Source: Chrysochromulina tobinii
Lineage: Eukaryota; Haptophyta; Prymnesiales; Chrysochromulinaceae
Assembly: GCA_001275005.1 (NCBI GenBank)
Contig: JWZX01001356.1
Location: 1-23,560, forward strand
Direction: 5' to 3'
Length of the DNA stretch: 23,560 nucleotides
Positions 17,101-23,560 of the stretch are shown one piece after another; position 1 is the stretch's first letter; every line of letters starts with the position of its first letter. A model generated the notes under the pieces. That model was not told where the DNA came from and made no database searches. It saw nothing but the letters and a program-made list of their open reading frames with translations. Position numbers and translations under genes: made by a program.

Positions 17101-18777
17101 AAGCTCAATTCGCTTGACCTCGAGCTCCATCTTCGCCTTCTTCTGCGCCTCCTCTCGCGCCTTCTTCTCGTCGAGCTCCTTCTTCGCCTTCTCGTCGGCG
17201 AGCTTCCGAGCCTTCTCTTCAAAGGCGCGCTTCTGCTCCATCGCGCGCTCCATCGCCGCCTTCTCCTCCGCCTGCTGCTTGGCCAAGAGCGCCACTGGGT
17301 CCGAGACGCCAGTCCTACTCATCTCGGGCGAGGCGCCGCGGGCGGTCGCACCGCCGCGGGCGGTCGCACCGCCGCGGGCGGTCGCACCACGCGGGCTCAA
17401 CGACATCGCCTGCATCGGCGAGGTGGCGCGCGCGGTCGAAGCGCGATGCGACGGCATCGGGAAACTCTTCGAACGATTCATCTCCGCTGGCGCCGACGCG
17501 CTCGACGGGATCTCTCGCTGTCGAAGGTTTTCGATCATGTCCTTGGTGAGGACGGTGACCCAGCCGACGGCAGGACCCTGCCAGTTTCCCTCGAGCGCAT
17601 ACGCCGCGCGCCACGACCCGTCGGCCGTTCGGCGCACCTCGAGTAGATGGATCGAAGCGCCAGGGGCTAACTCGCGAGCTCGAGCTGAGCTCAAGTCGAA
17701 CTCTGTTCGTGCCTGCAGCGCCTTCTTCGCACTCACCTCCATCGTCGGTCGGCCCGTCGTTTTGAGGTTGATCGCGCCCGTCGCCGTGATCGACGTGATC
17801 CAGCCATACGGGGCCAGCTGATTGTCGAGGGCGACGCACACGCGGCGCGAACCGTCCGAGTTCTCGCGCTCCTCGACGACGGCACAAGTCGCGTTCGGCC
17901 CGAGCTCACCCGCCTTGTCGCTTGTGAGCTCGAAGGCTTTGCGCACGAGAGCAGGCTTCGTCGCGACGATCAGACCGAGGGGGCGCGAGGCGAGTATCAG
18001 GCGCGCGGCCGCCGGTGGCACGTCGTTGTAGTTCATGGTCGACGGCCCTCCGGTGGTCGACTGCGCCGAGGCCGACGCACCCGCACCGTTGCTGCTGCCG
18101 GCCCGACGCCCCACCAGAAGGGCCAGGTTCTCCGTGCCATCCTTGGTGACGGCTGTGACCCATGCCTTGATGGTGCTGGCGCCCTCAGGCGCGTACCCGA
18201 TGCGCCAAGCGCCGTCGGCCGTCGCGCGCGCCTCGAAAGCATGGATGAACGCATTGACCGCCAGCTCGCCTGCCTTGCCAGACGTGAGATCGAAAGCGTC
18301 GCGCGCGGCCAGTGGCTTGGCGGCGATGACCTGGAGGACAGGGTGGCCGAGCTCATGAAGTTGCTTCTTGCCGTCCTTGGTCACGCCGGTGAGCCATCCG
18401 AGGATGATCGCGGAGCCTTCGGGCGTGACAGCCATTCGCACCGCGCCGTCAGCCGTCTGCCGCGACTCGATTGCGTGCACCGCCTTGCCGCTGGGCAGCT
18501 CGCCCGCCTTGGCTGAATTGAGATCAAAATCGACACGCAGCTGCAGCGGCTTCGAGCCGGACACCTCAAAGAGAGGGCTGATTGCACACTGAATAATCGG
18601 GTAAATCGGCCTGCTTTCTGGGACCGAGCTCAGCCGATCGTTGCTGGACTTCCCACCTTCGTCCTTTGGAGAAGGGCGTTTACTGGCCCTGCGCGAGCTC
18701 GATTTGGCTCTCGCTGAGTCGGAAGACTGGGTATCCGCAGCAGCCATCTTGGTCTTGCTGAGCTTTAAAGGTTTCAT
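6318..18777 (-). CDS. Giant NACHT-LRR-ROCO protein with C-terminal ADP-ribosyltransferase (exons 18777-16390 and 16295-6318)
   Basis: Exon 1 gives 796 residues from ATG 18777 (AAAAAATGAA; ATG 18747 in AAGATGG context is an alternative). Exon 2 adds 3,325 to the stop at 6318, giving about 4,121 residues. Approximate order: SH3-like repeats 60-420; minisatellite linker ~463-481; charged coiled coil 493-654; fifth SH3-like repeat 930-990; NACHT 1075-1275 and 1805-1865; LRRs 2185-3065; Roc 3090-3270; COR 3300-3630; Cys-rich patch 3690-3735; ADP-ribosyltransferase 3860-4115. The key P-loops, Walker B, DxxG and the R-S-E residues are all present, so no module looks dead. NACHT/LRR proteins usually oligomerise on ligand sensing, Roc-COR acts as a GTP-dependent dimer switch, and ADP-ribosyltransferases modify proteins with NAD+. 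A cytosolic sensor with its own modifying effector is my inference. There is no signal peptide or membrane segment. If the intron were wrong, this would be two adjacent ORFs (18849-16156 and 16301-6318). Confidence 0.8.
6340..7080 (-). other. Arginine-type ADP-ribosyltransferase domain at the C-terminus of the giant protein
   Basis: The N-terminal half carries ALRLYSSSVFRSINRPL, the usual helix before the ART core. The catalytic R-S-E set is present: R in VLWRGM, S in GGTELSPMSMSMN, and E-F-E at 6497-6489 inside YPDEFECVYPPCTYL. The E-x-E spacing is that of arginine-specific mono-ADP-ribosyltransferases. The S-T-S element is altered to S-M-S. It sits where LRRK-type ROCO proteins have a kinase. 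Confidence 0.8.
6793..6838. repeat. GCC/GCG-rich tract coding poly-Ala in the ART domain
   Basis: Mixed alanine codons on the minus strand form a run of about a dozen alanines between the N-terminal ART helix and the catalytic core. Codons are mixed, so it is older or more stable than the pure CCG tract. Confidence 0.8.
7480..7610 (-). other. Cys-rich, possibly zinc-binding patch after COR
   Basis: About 40 residues contain CPGC, then His residues, then WAC and CPLC. Paired CxxC knuckles at this spacing suggest a zinc ribbon or treble-clef element. It links COR to the ADP-ribosyltransferase part. Confidence 0.5.
7790..8865 (-). other. COR domain of the giant protein, with a Gly-rich insertion
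   Basis: It opens with IPRTWVLAMTYLRALRDG, typical of COR after Roc. The signature GEIFASCGIIYLQPNYVVRL lies further on, and the domain ends through RRWVMPMRLPP and YHRFWKSGAL. Between the first and second parts sits a Gly/Ser-rich loop coded by the CCG tract at 8543-8610, which probably loops out of the fold. Confidence 0.85.
8543..8610. repeat. Imperfect (CCG)n tract coding poly-Gly within COR
   Basis: Runs of CCG are broken by CCA, CGA and CTG variants; on the minus strand they code glycine with a few Val and Ser. The tract is in frame inside the COR domain. Confidence 0.9.
8870..9400 (-). other. Roc (Ras-of-complex) GTPase domain of the giant protein
   Basis: It starts directly after the last LRR with LVLLGHGESGKTSL (G1 P-loop), followed by WDLAGQPQY (G3, DxxG) and THCDQL (G4-like TxxD, the variant common in Roc domains). 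All nucleotide-binding motifs are intact. Roc normally works with the following COR as a GTP-controlled dimer switch. Confidence 0.9.
9480..12125 (-). other. Leucine-rich repeat region, two classes, in the giant protein
   Basis: From 12125 down to about 9990 the repeats are of ribonuclease-inhibitor type, as in NLRs (LVTLNLAGNGVG, LTSLDLGSNVLGG, LTTLDVSNNGLGPDGIR, ITAVDLSNTGLE), many with irregular spacers between units. From about 9880 to 9480 they become the typical 23-residue class (LKTLSISGNKLATLPEDL, LETLDLRSNLLTYLPVSIG, LERIDVRDNPLQRPP), the form that normally precedes Roc in ROCO proteins. A helical linker of ~20 residues (RYLAQQKEQLNLL) marks the change. Confidence 0.85.
14047..14103. 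repeat. (CCG)19 tract coding poly-Gly in the giant protein
   Basis: An uninterrupted run of 19 CCG triplets on the plus strand codes poly-glycine on the minus strand, inside the long insertion in the NACHT module. Perfect triplets make it a likely length-variable, slippage-prone site. Confidence 0.95.
14865..15425 (-). other. NACHT NTPase core of the giant protein
   Basis: The Walker A motif is GPGTGKT (15371-15391, minus strand). The Walker B is VVLLDGVDEA, with the small residue and second acidic pair typical of NACHT rather than NB-ARC. A sensor-1-like VTSRPEG follows, then NELTNEQQRRVI. The helical part continues only after a long insertion, at about 13100-13275 (GIPVLLSLLVLIF, then LYELGIES), which matches the region after the NACHT core in other family members. 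Confidence 0.8.
16296..16389 (-). other. 94-nt GT-AG intron joining the two frames of the giant gene
   Basis: On the minus strand the donor is CTCAAG|GTGAAC and the acceptor is GGTGCAG|CGAGTG. The length, 94, is one more than a multiple of three, exactly what is needed to pass from the upstream frame to the downstream one. The downstream frame has no ATG at its start (only GTG) and is closed by a stop at 16388-16386, so it needs an upstream exon. The upstream frame runs on to 16156 only as Arg/Gly/Asp-rich, domain-free sequence. No strong branch site is visible, so a single-base sequencing error is the competing explanation. Confidence 0.6.
16816..17298 (-). other. Long charged coiled coil of the giant protein
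   Basis: About 160 residues are almost wholly Ala, Glu, Lys, Arg, Met and Leu, with recurring EEKAAMERAMEQKRAFEEKA-like heptads and no Pro or Gly until the end. This is a single long alpha-helix or coiled coil, likely a spacer or an oligomerisation element in front of the NACHT. Confidence 0.75.
17335..17388. repeat. 18-bp minisatellite, three perfect copies, coding GGATAR repeats
   Basis: The unit GCCGCGGGCGGTCGCACC occurs at 17335-17352, 17353-17370 and 17371-17388. On the minus strand it codes repeated G-G-A-T-A-R in the linker between the SH3-like repeats and the coiled coil. Identical copies imply recent expansion, and the unit length keeps the frame. Confidence 0.9.
17515..18590 (-). 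other. Four tandem SH3-like repeats at the N-terminus of the giant protein
   Basis: Each ~80-90-residue unit follows one pattern: a short strand, KPL.xR..FDL.S.KAGEL, a strand ending in E.R, ADG..R, a strand, then GWVT..TKDG..NL. Examples are AFDLTSGKAGEL and TEFDLSSARARELAP. Alternating short strands, conserved Gly/Trp and the terminal GWVT resemble bacterial-SH3-type small barrels. I infer ligand- or protein-binding. A fifth, more diverged copy lies in exon 2 at about 15715-15900 (KPLIVRSGFSQTTDKVGTL). Confidence 0.7.
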
Positions 18778-19453
18778 TTTTTCCAAAGCCGTCCACGCCT
18801 GAATCAAGTTTTTTCCAAACAAAGACGTCAGGTTCAGTTCGTTACACACAAGTGTATGTATGTGTGTGAATGTGAATGTGTGTCTGTGTGACTTCTAACA
18901 CAAGTCAGGTACATGCCGGGCATGGTGCGCGCGATGCGGAGGGAATAACGTGCGGACCCAGGTACTGTGGTGTCGTGTCGTGAAATCTTGTGTACTTGAA
19001 TATTTCGCAACGACGCCGCCCGGGGCGACTTACGGGGCGACCGCCGTATCGACACTGTGAAGGTCTGTCTTCTGTCGGTATCCATGAAAGGACCGAGGTA
19101 GGACCGATGCCAGAGGCCAGTAACCTATGAGGCTGACAGAGGTGAGAGACCGGAAAACCGGAATCGGGGGTCGTGGAGAATCTGGCCCGATGGCTTCACA
19201 TGTCCGGGCGCGATTTGCTTATAATTTGTGGCATCCTAAATTGCGAATTGCATATAGTTTGAGATAGGGTCAGTTGAATCATAAAGCTTCGTACGATTCC
19301 GTAGCAATTTACCGGTAGGTTGCAACGGGCCGTAACTCCCCATGCTCATAGCTTGCGACCTGGTGCCTCTGCCGCTCTGCAAAAAGTGAGGCGGCTGCGC
19401 GGCCTAACTGTTCGCGTTGTCTGAACAACTACAAACGCAAGCCCGGGTACGCG
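18778..19453. promoter_or_regulatory. Divergent intergenic region with TG-rich and AT-rich blocks
   Basis: It separates the ATGs of the giant gene (-) and the FkbM-type gene (+), so it should hold both promoters and 5' UTRs. A TG-rich microsatellite-like stretch lies at 18849-18891. An AT-rich island at about 19208-19310 (with TTATAATTTG and CATATAGTTTG) stands out against the GC-rich surroundings, 140-250 bp before the FkbM ATG, and is the best promoter candidate. No gene is seen. Confidence 0.5.
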
Positions 19454-20695
19454 ATGGTCATGGTCTGCGTTAGATCCCAGCGCGGCTCTCACCTGCCACC
19501 TTCCTTTGGCATATCCGCGCTGACGCTCCTAATTGCGTTTTGTCCACTCATTTTCGCTGGTTTGTCGCCGTGTGCGCCGAGTGTCGAGTGCCGTGCGAAC
19601 ATCCTCGATTGGTCGGTGCGGCATGGGCCTGGCTTCATCTCGCGCAATCTCGGGTTGAAGCGGCTGACGGTCGAGCTCGACGCCATCCTGCCCTGCACCC
19701 AGCCTGCAAACGGAGATGCGGTCCCTGTTGTCCTTGTAGACGTGGGAGCTGGAATCCACGGGCTGCAACCGCAATTCATCAACTCTGCGAAAAGGCTGCA
19801 CGAGGACGATAGCGATTCGTTGTGGCTCCTCGGAAGCTTTGGTAGCCGCGGGCATGTGCACGCCTTCGAGGCCAACGCGATTAAGGCGAATGAGCTCCGA
19901 TTAGCAGCCGCGACGCGCAGCCGCACCGCGAACTTCACTGCGCATTATACGGTGCATACCGTCGGCGTGGGGAGAACTAACGGTCAGACCCATGTCAATG
20001 AGTGTGGCCCTTGGAATATATGGTCCATCGAGGCGAACCGAAGGAGTTCGGTACGTGGGTGCAAACAGGGCGCTGCCATCGCACTGACTACCATGGATGC
20101 GTTTCTTGCGTCGCTTCCCCTCCGCACGGTGCCTCTCTACATCAAGGTGGACGTCGAAGGAGGCGAGTGGGACGTGCTTGCGGGGATGCATTCCACTCTG
20201 CTGAGCAAGCGAGTCGCGCTTATGTCGTTTGAGTACGCCGTATTCTGGCACAAGTCGTTTCATTCCAATAGGGAATTGTCCGCCGCGCAGAGGCAGAATG
20301 CGAGCAACGTGAGCCTGTATCGCTTCCAGAAGACGTTGACTGGATATGGCTATGACACATACCTCATCAATGCCGGAGACGCCACGAGCGGTGTCGTGCT
20401 TGTGCCGGTGCACGGCGACTTCTGGCACAATGACCTTGAGATCTGCTTTAACCGTTCGCACTTCTACCAAAGAAGCCACTGCTGGAATGACGTGCTCGCT
20501 GTGCGGCAAGGCGACACGTGTGTGCGAGAGGCGCTGTTTGGCAACGCACTGCGCCGGACGCACGAGTCGCTAGGGAGGGAAGTGGACGCTATGCGTTTGG
20601 GTGGCGCGACTGGCCACTCAGTGGTAGCATGGATGCCGCCGTTCGCGGCACATTGCAACTGTTTGTGGGGACCCACAGAGCACACGTCCGTGTAG
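19454..20695 (+). CDS. FkbM-type SAM-dependent methyltransferase, predicted type II membrane protein
   Basis: A 413-residue frame starts at ATG 19454 (a second ATG at 19460 would change little) and ends with TAG at 20693-20695. Residues ~17-37 are a hydrophobic signal anchor, which points to the ER/Golgi. Motif I is VVLVDVGAGIHG (~92-103), the acidic residue that would bind SAM ribose is in HAFEAN (~137-141), and the hallmark IKVDVEGGEWDVLAGM lies at ~230-245. These match the FkbM family, which methylates sugars and other small groups. Four N-glycosylation sequons (NFT 160, NAS 282, NVS 285, NRS 333) and many cysteines fit a lumenal enzyme. A role in glycan O-methylation is inferred; the substrate is unknown. 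The protein is longer than a minimal FkbM domain because of its N- and C-terminal extensions. Confidence 0.85.
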   Translation: MVMVCVRSQRGSHLPPSFGISALTLLIAFCPLIFAGLSPCAPSVECRANILDWSVRHGPGFISRNLGLKRLTVELDAILPCTQPANGDAVPVVLVDVGAGIHGLQPQFINSAKRLHEDDSDSLWLLGSFGSRGHVHAFEANAIKANELRLAAATRSRTANFTAHYTVHTVGVGRTNGQTHVNECGPWNIWSIEANRRSSVRGCKQGAAIALTTMDAFLASLPLRTVPLYIKVDVEGGEWDVLAGMHSTLLSKRVALMSFEYAVFWHKSFHSNRELSAAQRQNASNVSLYRFQKTLTGYGYDTYLINAGDATSGVVLVPVHGDFWHNDLEICFNRSHFYQRSHCWNDVLAVRQGDTCVREALFGNALRRTHESLGREVDAMRLGGATGHSVVAWMPPFAAHCNCLWGPTEHTSV

Positions 20696-21219
20696 GTCGG
20701 TGAGGGAGGAAACACAAGCGCGATGACGCGCGATGGTGGCGTGTTTGTTAAGTGTTTGTTGGGGTGAACCGACCTAACTCGTTAACTCCTAAGTGAATGC
20801 GGCGATCAACACACGATCGGTCGGTGCCCGCGAGCGCGGACCGGACGTTACGAAAAACTTGGAGGCACGCGGGCGCTGGGGGGTGGGGGAGGCGGATCGA
20901 CTCTGATCCGGCCTGATCCGCTACGGTTGGTATCGACAATTCGGCCGTCAATTCGACGTCGGGCAGTGAAAGGCTGAAAGCACTCGGCTGTAGAAGAATC
21001 CTGAGTCCCTGTTCGCACGGGTATAGGGTGGGTTATAGGGTGGGTGTCTGCAGGCACCGGGTGTCCGATAGGTGTCCGGAAAAACCTCAATCAAAACCAC
21101 ACACCGCCCGTCACTGCTGGGCACGTCAGTTCCCAATTACGGGCCATCTTTCAGGCGATCCGAGAAACGCCACGCCGCGGCGCGTTGGCCCTGCCAGTGC
21201 CAAATAAGGGACAGCGCCC
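20696..21219. other. Intergenic region upstream of the antiporter gene
   Basis: It holds the FkbM 3' UTR and the antiporter promoter. A G-rich run is at 20871-20893, a direct repeat TGATCCG occurs twice near 20904-20920, and a tandem 12-mer with quadruplex potential is at 21022-21045. No ORF with coding character is present. Confidence 0.5.
21019..21045 (+). promoter_or_regulatory. Tandem 12-mer forming a G-quadruplex motif
   Basis: TATAGGGTGGGT is repeated exactly at 21022-21033 and 21034-21045, preceded by GGG at 21019-21021. That gives five GGG tracts with loops of 1-5 nt, a textbook intramolecular quadruplex motif about 175 bp before the antiporter ATG. A regulatory function is inference. 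Confidence 0.5.
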
Positions 21220-22593
21220 ATGAGCGATTCCCCGGAGATGGAGTCCCGTGCCGAGAAGATGACCAAAGAGCTGGATCCGCCGGGGGCGGGTTCTTTATGT
21301 TCCCCAGCATCCACAGCGGCCAGGCTCGCGCTCAAGATTTGGGTCCTTGACCAGCCGATCTTGGCATGCCTGCACATCTTTCTGCCGTTTGCAATCGTCT
21401 GCAAAACCACGATGCAAGAGGAGGATGCTAAGAGTGAGGCGATCACGTTCTTGACCTGCCTGCTGGCGGTCGTGCCGCTCGCAGAGCGCCTCGGGTACGC
21501 GACCGAGCAGGTGGGTGCTTACACGGGAGACGTTGCGTCGGGTCTGCTAAATGCCTCGTTTGGAAACGTGCCAGAGCTTGTCGTGACCATCATTGCGATC
21601 AAGCAGGGCCTGGAGCTTGTCGCCATCCAGATGCTCATCGGCGGCGTACTTTCATGTCTGCTGCTCGTGACCGGCCTCTCCGCTTCCATCGGCGGCCTCA
21701 AGCACAAGGTGCAGCACTACAACACCGCCAACTCATCCACGCTGATCAGCATGGTTCTGATCATCGCCACCTTCGCGGGCCTGATCACGATGGCGGAGAG
21801 GTACGGTGCGGGGTTCGACACGCCTCAGCAGCACGGGATGCCAGGCGCGCTCGCCGCATCGCGCGCGCTCGCAGTCGTGGGCATGATCGTCTACATCATG
21901 TACCTCGTGTATTCGCTGGGGACGCACAAGGAAATGTTTGACGAAAAGGACGGCGAGCACGATGGCGGCGATGAGGAGCCCGAGCTATCGGCGTTGGCGG
22001 CGATTTGCATGATGGGTGCGCTCGTCGCTCTCATCTCATACTTGTCTGACGGCCTTGTCGACGCAATTGACGGCGCGGCTGAGCACAGTGGCATCCCGTC
22101 GCTGATCCTATGCGCATTGATCATTCCGAACGTAAGTAACGCGCTCGAGCACGCCGTCTCCATCCAGATGGCGTGGAAGGGCCGGCTGGATGCGTCGATC
22201 GCGACCTCCGTTGGCTCTGCCGCGCAGCTCGCCATCTTCTTCATCCCGTTTGCCATCCTCGCCGACTGGGTCGCGGGCGGCTACATCGGCTTTGGCATGG
22301 AGCCAATCCTGGTCGGCGCGCTCGCGATCAGCGCCCTGTTCGCGGAGATCGTGCTCTCGTCGGGGCGCTGCACGTGGATGCACGGCGTGCTGCTCCTCAC
22401 GACGTACGGCGCTATCATGGGCGCCTTCTGGCTTTCAGCGAGCATCGCGCCCAGACAGGTGTTCGACGGCGACGATGTCACAATCGTGCGTGCTGCATGG
22501 GTCAAGAGTGCGACTGTCACAACCCATAATGCTGGCGATGTCCCTAAGGCAACCCTCGCCCAGCAGCAGCCTTTTGCCCTGATACCAACGTAG
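21220..22593 (+). CDS. Ca2+/H+ antiporter, CAX/VCX1 type
   Basis: A 457-residue frame starts at ATG 21220 and ends with TAG at 22591-22593. About eleven hydrophobic segments run from ~44 to ~408. The first alpha-repeat is GLLNASFGNVPELVVTIIAI (108-127) with the G-N-x-x-E core; the second is IPNVSNALEHAVSI (302-315), then TSVGSAAQLAIFF, giving N-x-x-E-H. These are the cation-binding repeats of the CAX family, which exports Ca2+ from the cytosol into vacuoles or other acidic stores in exchange for protons. An acidic loop (EKDGEHDGGDEEPE, ~242-255) sits between the two halves, as usual in CAX. The Gly usually found before Asn in the second repeat is Ser306, and the first repeat has VPE where ATE is usual. 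The length fits plant and algal CAX proteins. In a calcifying or Ca2+-signalling alga it would serve Ca2+ homeostasis; that link is inference. Confidence 0.92.
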   Translation: MSDSPEMESRAEKMTKELDPPGAGSLCSPASTAARLALKIWVLDQPILACLHIFLPFAIVCKTTMQEEDAKSEAITFLTCLLAVVPLAERLGYATEQVGAYTGDVASGLLNASFGNVPELVVTIIAIKQGLELVAIQMLIGGVLSCLLLVTGLSASIGGLKHKVQHYNTANSSTLISMVLIIATFAGLITMAERYGAGFDTPQQHGMPGALAASRALAVVGMIVYIMYLVYSLGTHKEMFDEKDGEHDGGDEEPELSALAAICMMGALVALISYLSDGLVDAIDGAAEHSGIPSLILCALIIPNVSNALEHAVSIQMAWKGRLDASIATSVGSAAQLAIFFIPFAILADWVAGGYIGFGMEPILVGALAISALFAEIVLSSGRCTWMHGVLLLTTYGAIMGAFWLSASIAPRQVFDGDDVTIVRAAWVKSATVTTHNAGDVPKATLAQQQPFALIPT

Positions 22594-23560
22594 CGATTCT
22601 TGAACTCAACGACTGATGCGAATGCCTGAAGTCACTCGGTCTCGCGCTCTCGCCTCTCGCCGTCTCGCGTTGTCTGCATACGGTCATTGTCCAACGCATA
22701 GTCCGATTAAGGCCGCTGTAACCGTACGTGATAACGTTCATCTAACGTTCATCTCTTTAACAACACAAGACTTTCATCATTAAACAACGTTAACGTCGTG
22801 GTACGTGGAACTCAAAGTGCCACCCTCGACCGTCCGCATCAGCCAGATCACATGTACACATCGCAGATCGCACCGCGAGGCCATACGGCGCCATGCGGCC
22901 ATGGCATAACATAACGTTGTAGAGCGGCCCACGTGACGCGCCATACCAACGCGTGTAGGCCCATCGCATAGGCATAGACTTCCGCACACCGTCACCGACA
23001 TCGTAGTGGATATTGGCTTAGCGTCCACATGCGCCTCGAACATGCGCCCCTCTCTAGGGCCCTCTCTCTCTCTCGTGTTTGCTATTGCTTTTTCGCTTGT
23101 CTTAGAGAGGAGACTCGACTATTGTCGTGCGCGCGTGCGCGTCCGCGCGGTGGCCCACTGGAGGGACGGGCGGACGGCCGATGAGCACGACGGTGCGTGT
23201 CGTGTGGTCCGGCGTCGGGTGTTGCCCAGCGGGGCGGGGCTACAACCCAGGGCTACAACCTACATCCCGTAGCGCGTTGCGCGTAAGCGGAAAGTGGTGC
23301 GCTTCTATTATTGTCTGAATGACTATACGACGCGGTCCGGGGCGGACACGCGGGACGCCAGGGCGTGGGTCGACCACAGGCCTACTGCCGGTCGCGCATG
23401 TCGGCCGCAATGGGTCGGCACCACTAGTCGCGGACCGACGGGGGGGCGCGTCCCCTCGTGGGGCAACTTTTACAACTTGATTACGAACTAGGCAGCAGCA
23501 AGGCAGTCAAATAATGCACATAATGCAAGGGTACCAATCGACAGATCTCGGCACGTAGGC
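22594..23560. other. Intergenic region to the window end, no gene recognised
   Basis: It begins with the antiporter 3' UTR. An exact tandem 11-mer (TAACGTTCATC) lies at 22732-22753, and several further AACGTT/GTTAAC words follow to about 22796. A (CT)n microsatellite is at about 23062-23074, and a GGCTACAACC word is repeated near 23237-23260. Short open frames here lack family resemblance or coding character. Confidence 0.5.

Noticed and set aside
17335-17388. A CRISPR-like array
   Set aside because: The 18-bp units are head-to-tail with no spacers and lie in a coding frame; this is a minisatellite.
23127-23491. Short plus-strand open frames near the right edge
   Set aside because: Arg/Gly/Pro-rich translations without domains in repeat-containing DNA; no coding support.
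1-23560. Giant-virus or bacterial origin of the window
   Set aside because: Spliceosomal introns, type II Golgi-like enzymes, a CAX transporter, and monocistronic spacing fit a eukaryotic nuclear genome; no capsid, polymerase or operon structure is present.

Overview
The window looks like nuclear DNA of a GC-rich, gene-dense, unicellular eukaryote, most plausibly a marine microalga of the haptophyte type. Haptophyte is my inference; a pelagophyte or another GC-rich protist is possible. The reasons are single-gene units on both strands with no bacterial ribosome binding sites, short GT-AG introns, long (CCG)n tracts coding for poly-Gly and poly-Ala, secretory type-II enzymes, a eukaryotic-type C2H2 zinc finger, and a very large multidomain NACHT/LRR/ROCO protein. 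TAG ends at least three ordinary genes here, so the standard code applies.

Layout from left to right: the 3' end of an unrecognised coding region (3-371, +); a nuclear-type protein with a Dbf4-motif-M-like segment and a Tudor-like fold (765-2210, -); divergently from it, a small membrane protein (2345-3217, +); a nucleotide-diphospho-sugar transferase-like gene broken by three in-frame TAG codons inside an odd 60-bp insert (3440-4585, +); a C2H2 zinc-finger gene whose finger is completed by splicing (4702-5618, +); about 700 bp between convergent genes; one enormous gene on the minus strand (18777 down to 6318); an AT-rich spacer; a FkbM-type methyltransferase (19454-20695, +); and a CAX-type Ca2+/H+ antiporter (21220-22593, +). 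The last ~970 bp show no gene.

The centrepiece is the 12.5-kb minus-strand gene. Two overlapping open frames are joined by a frame-restoring 94-nt GT-AG intron into a predicted protein of about 4,120 residues. Its order is four tandem SH3-like repeats, a minisatellite-coded linker, a charged coiled coil, a fifth SH3-like repeat, a NACHT NTPase carrying a ~540-residue insertion, a long ribonuclease-inhibitor-type LRR array, a second shorter LRR array of the typical 23-residue class, a Roc GTPase, COR, a Cys-rich patch, and a C-terminal arginine-type ADP-ribosyltransferase with its R-S-E residues in place. In effect an NLR receptor is fused to a ROCO protein, with an ADP-ribosyltransferase where LRRK-type proteins carry a kinase. 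A role in sensing or innate immunity is inference; the domains are read directly from the sequence.

The other genes look like unrelated housekeeping, glycan or regulatory functions and show no operon logic. All statements come from reading the sequence; no database search was run.
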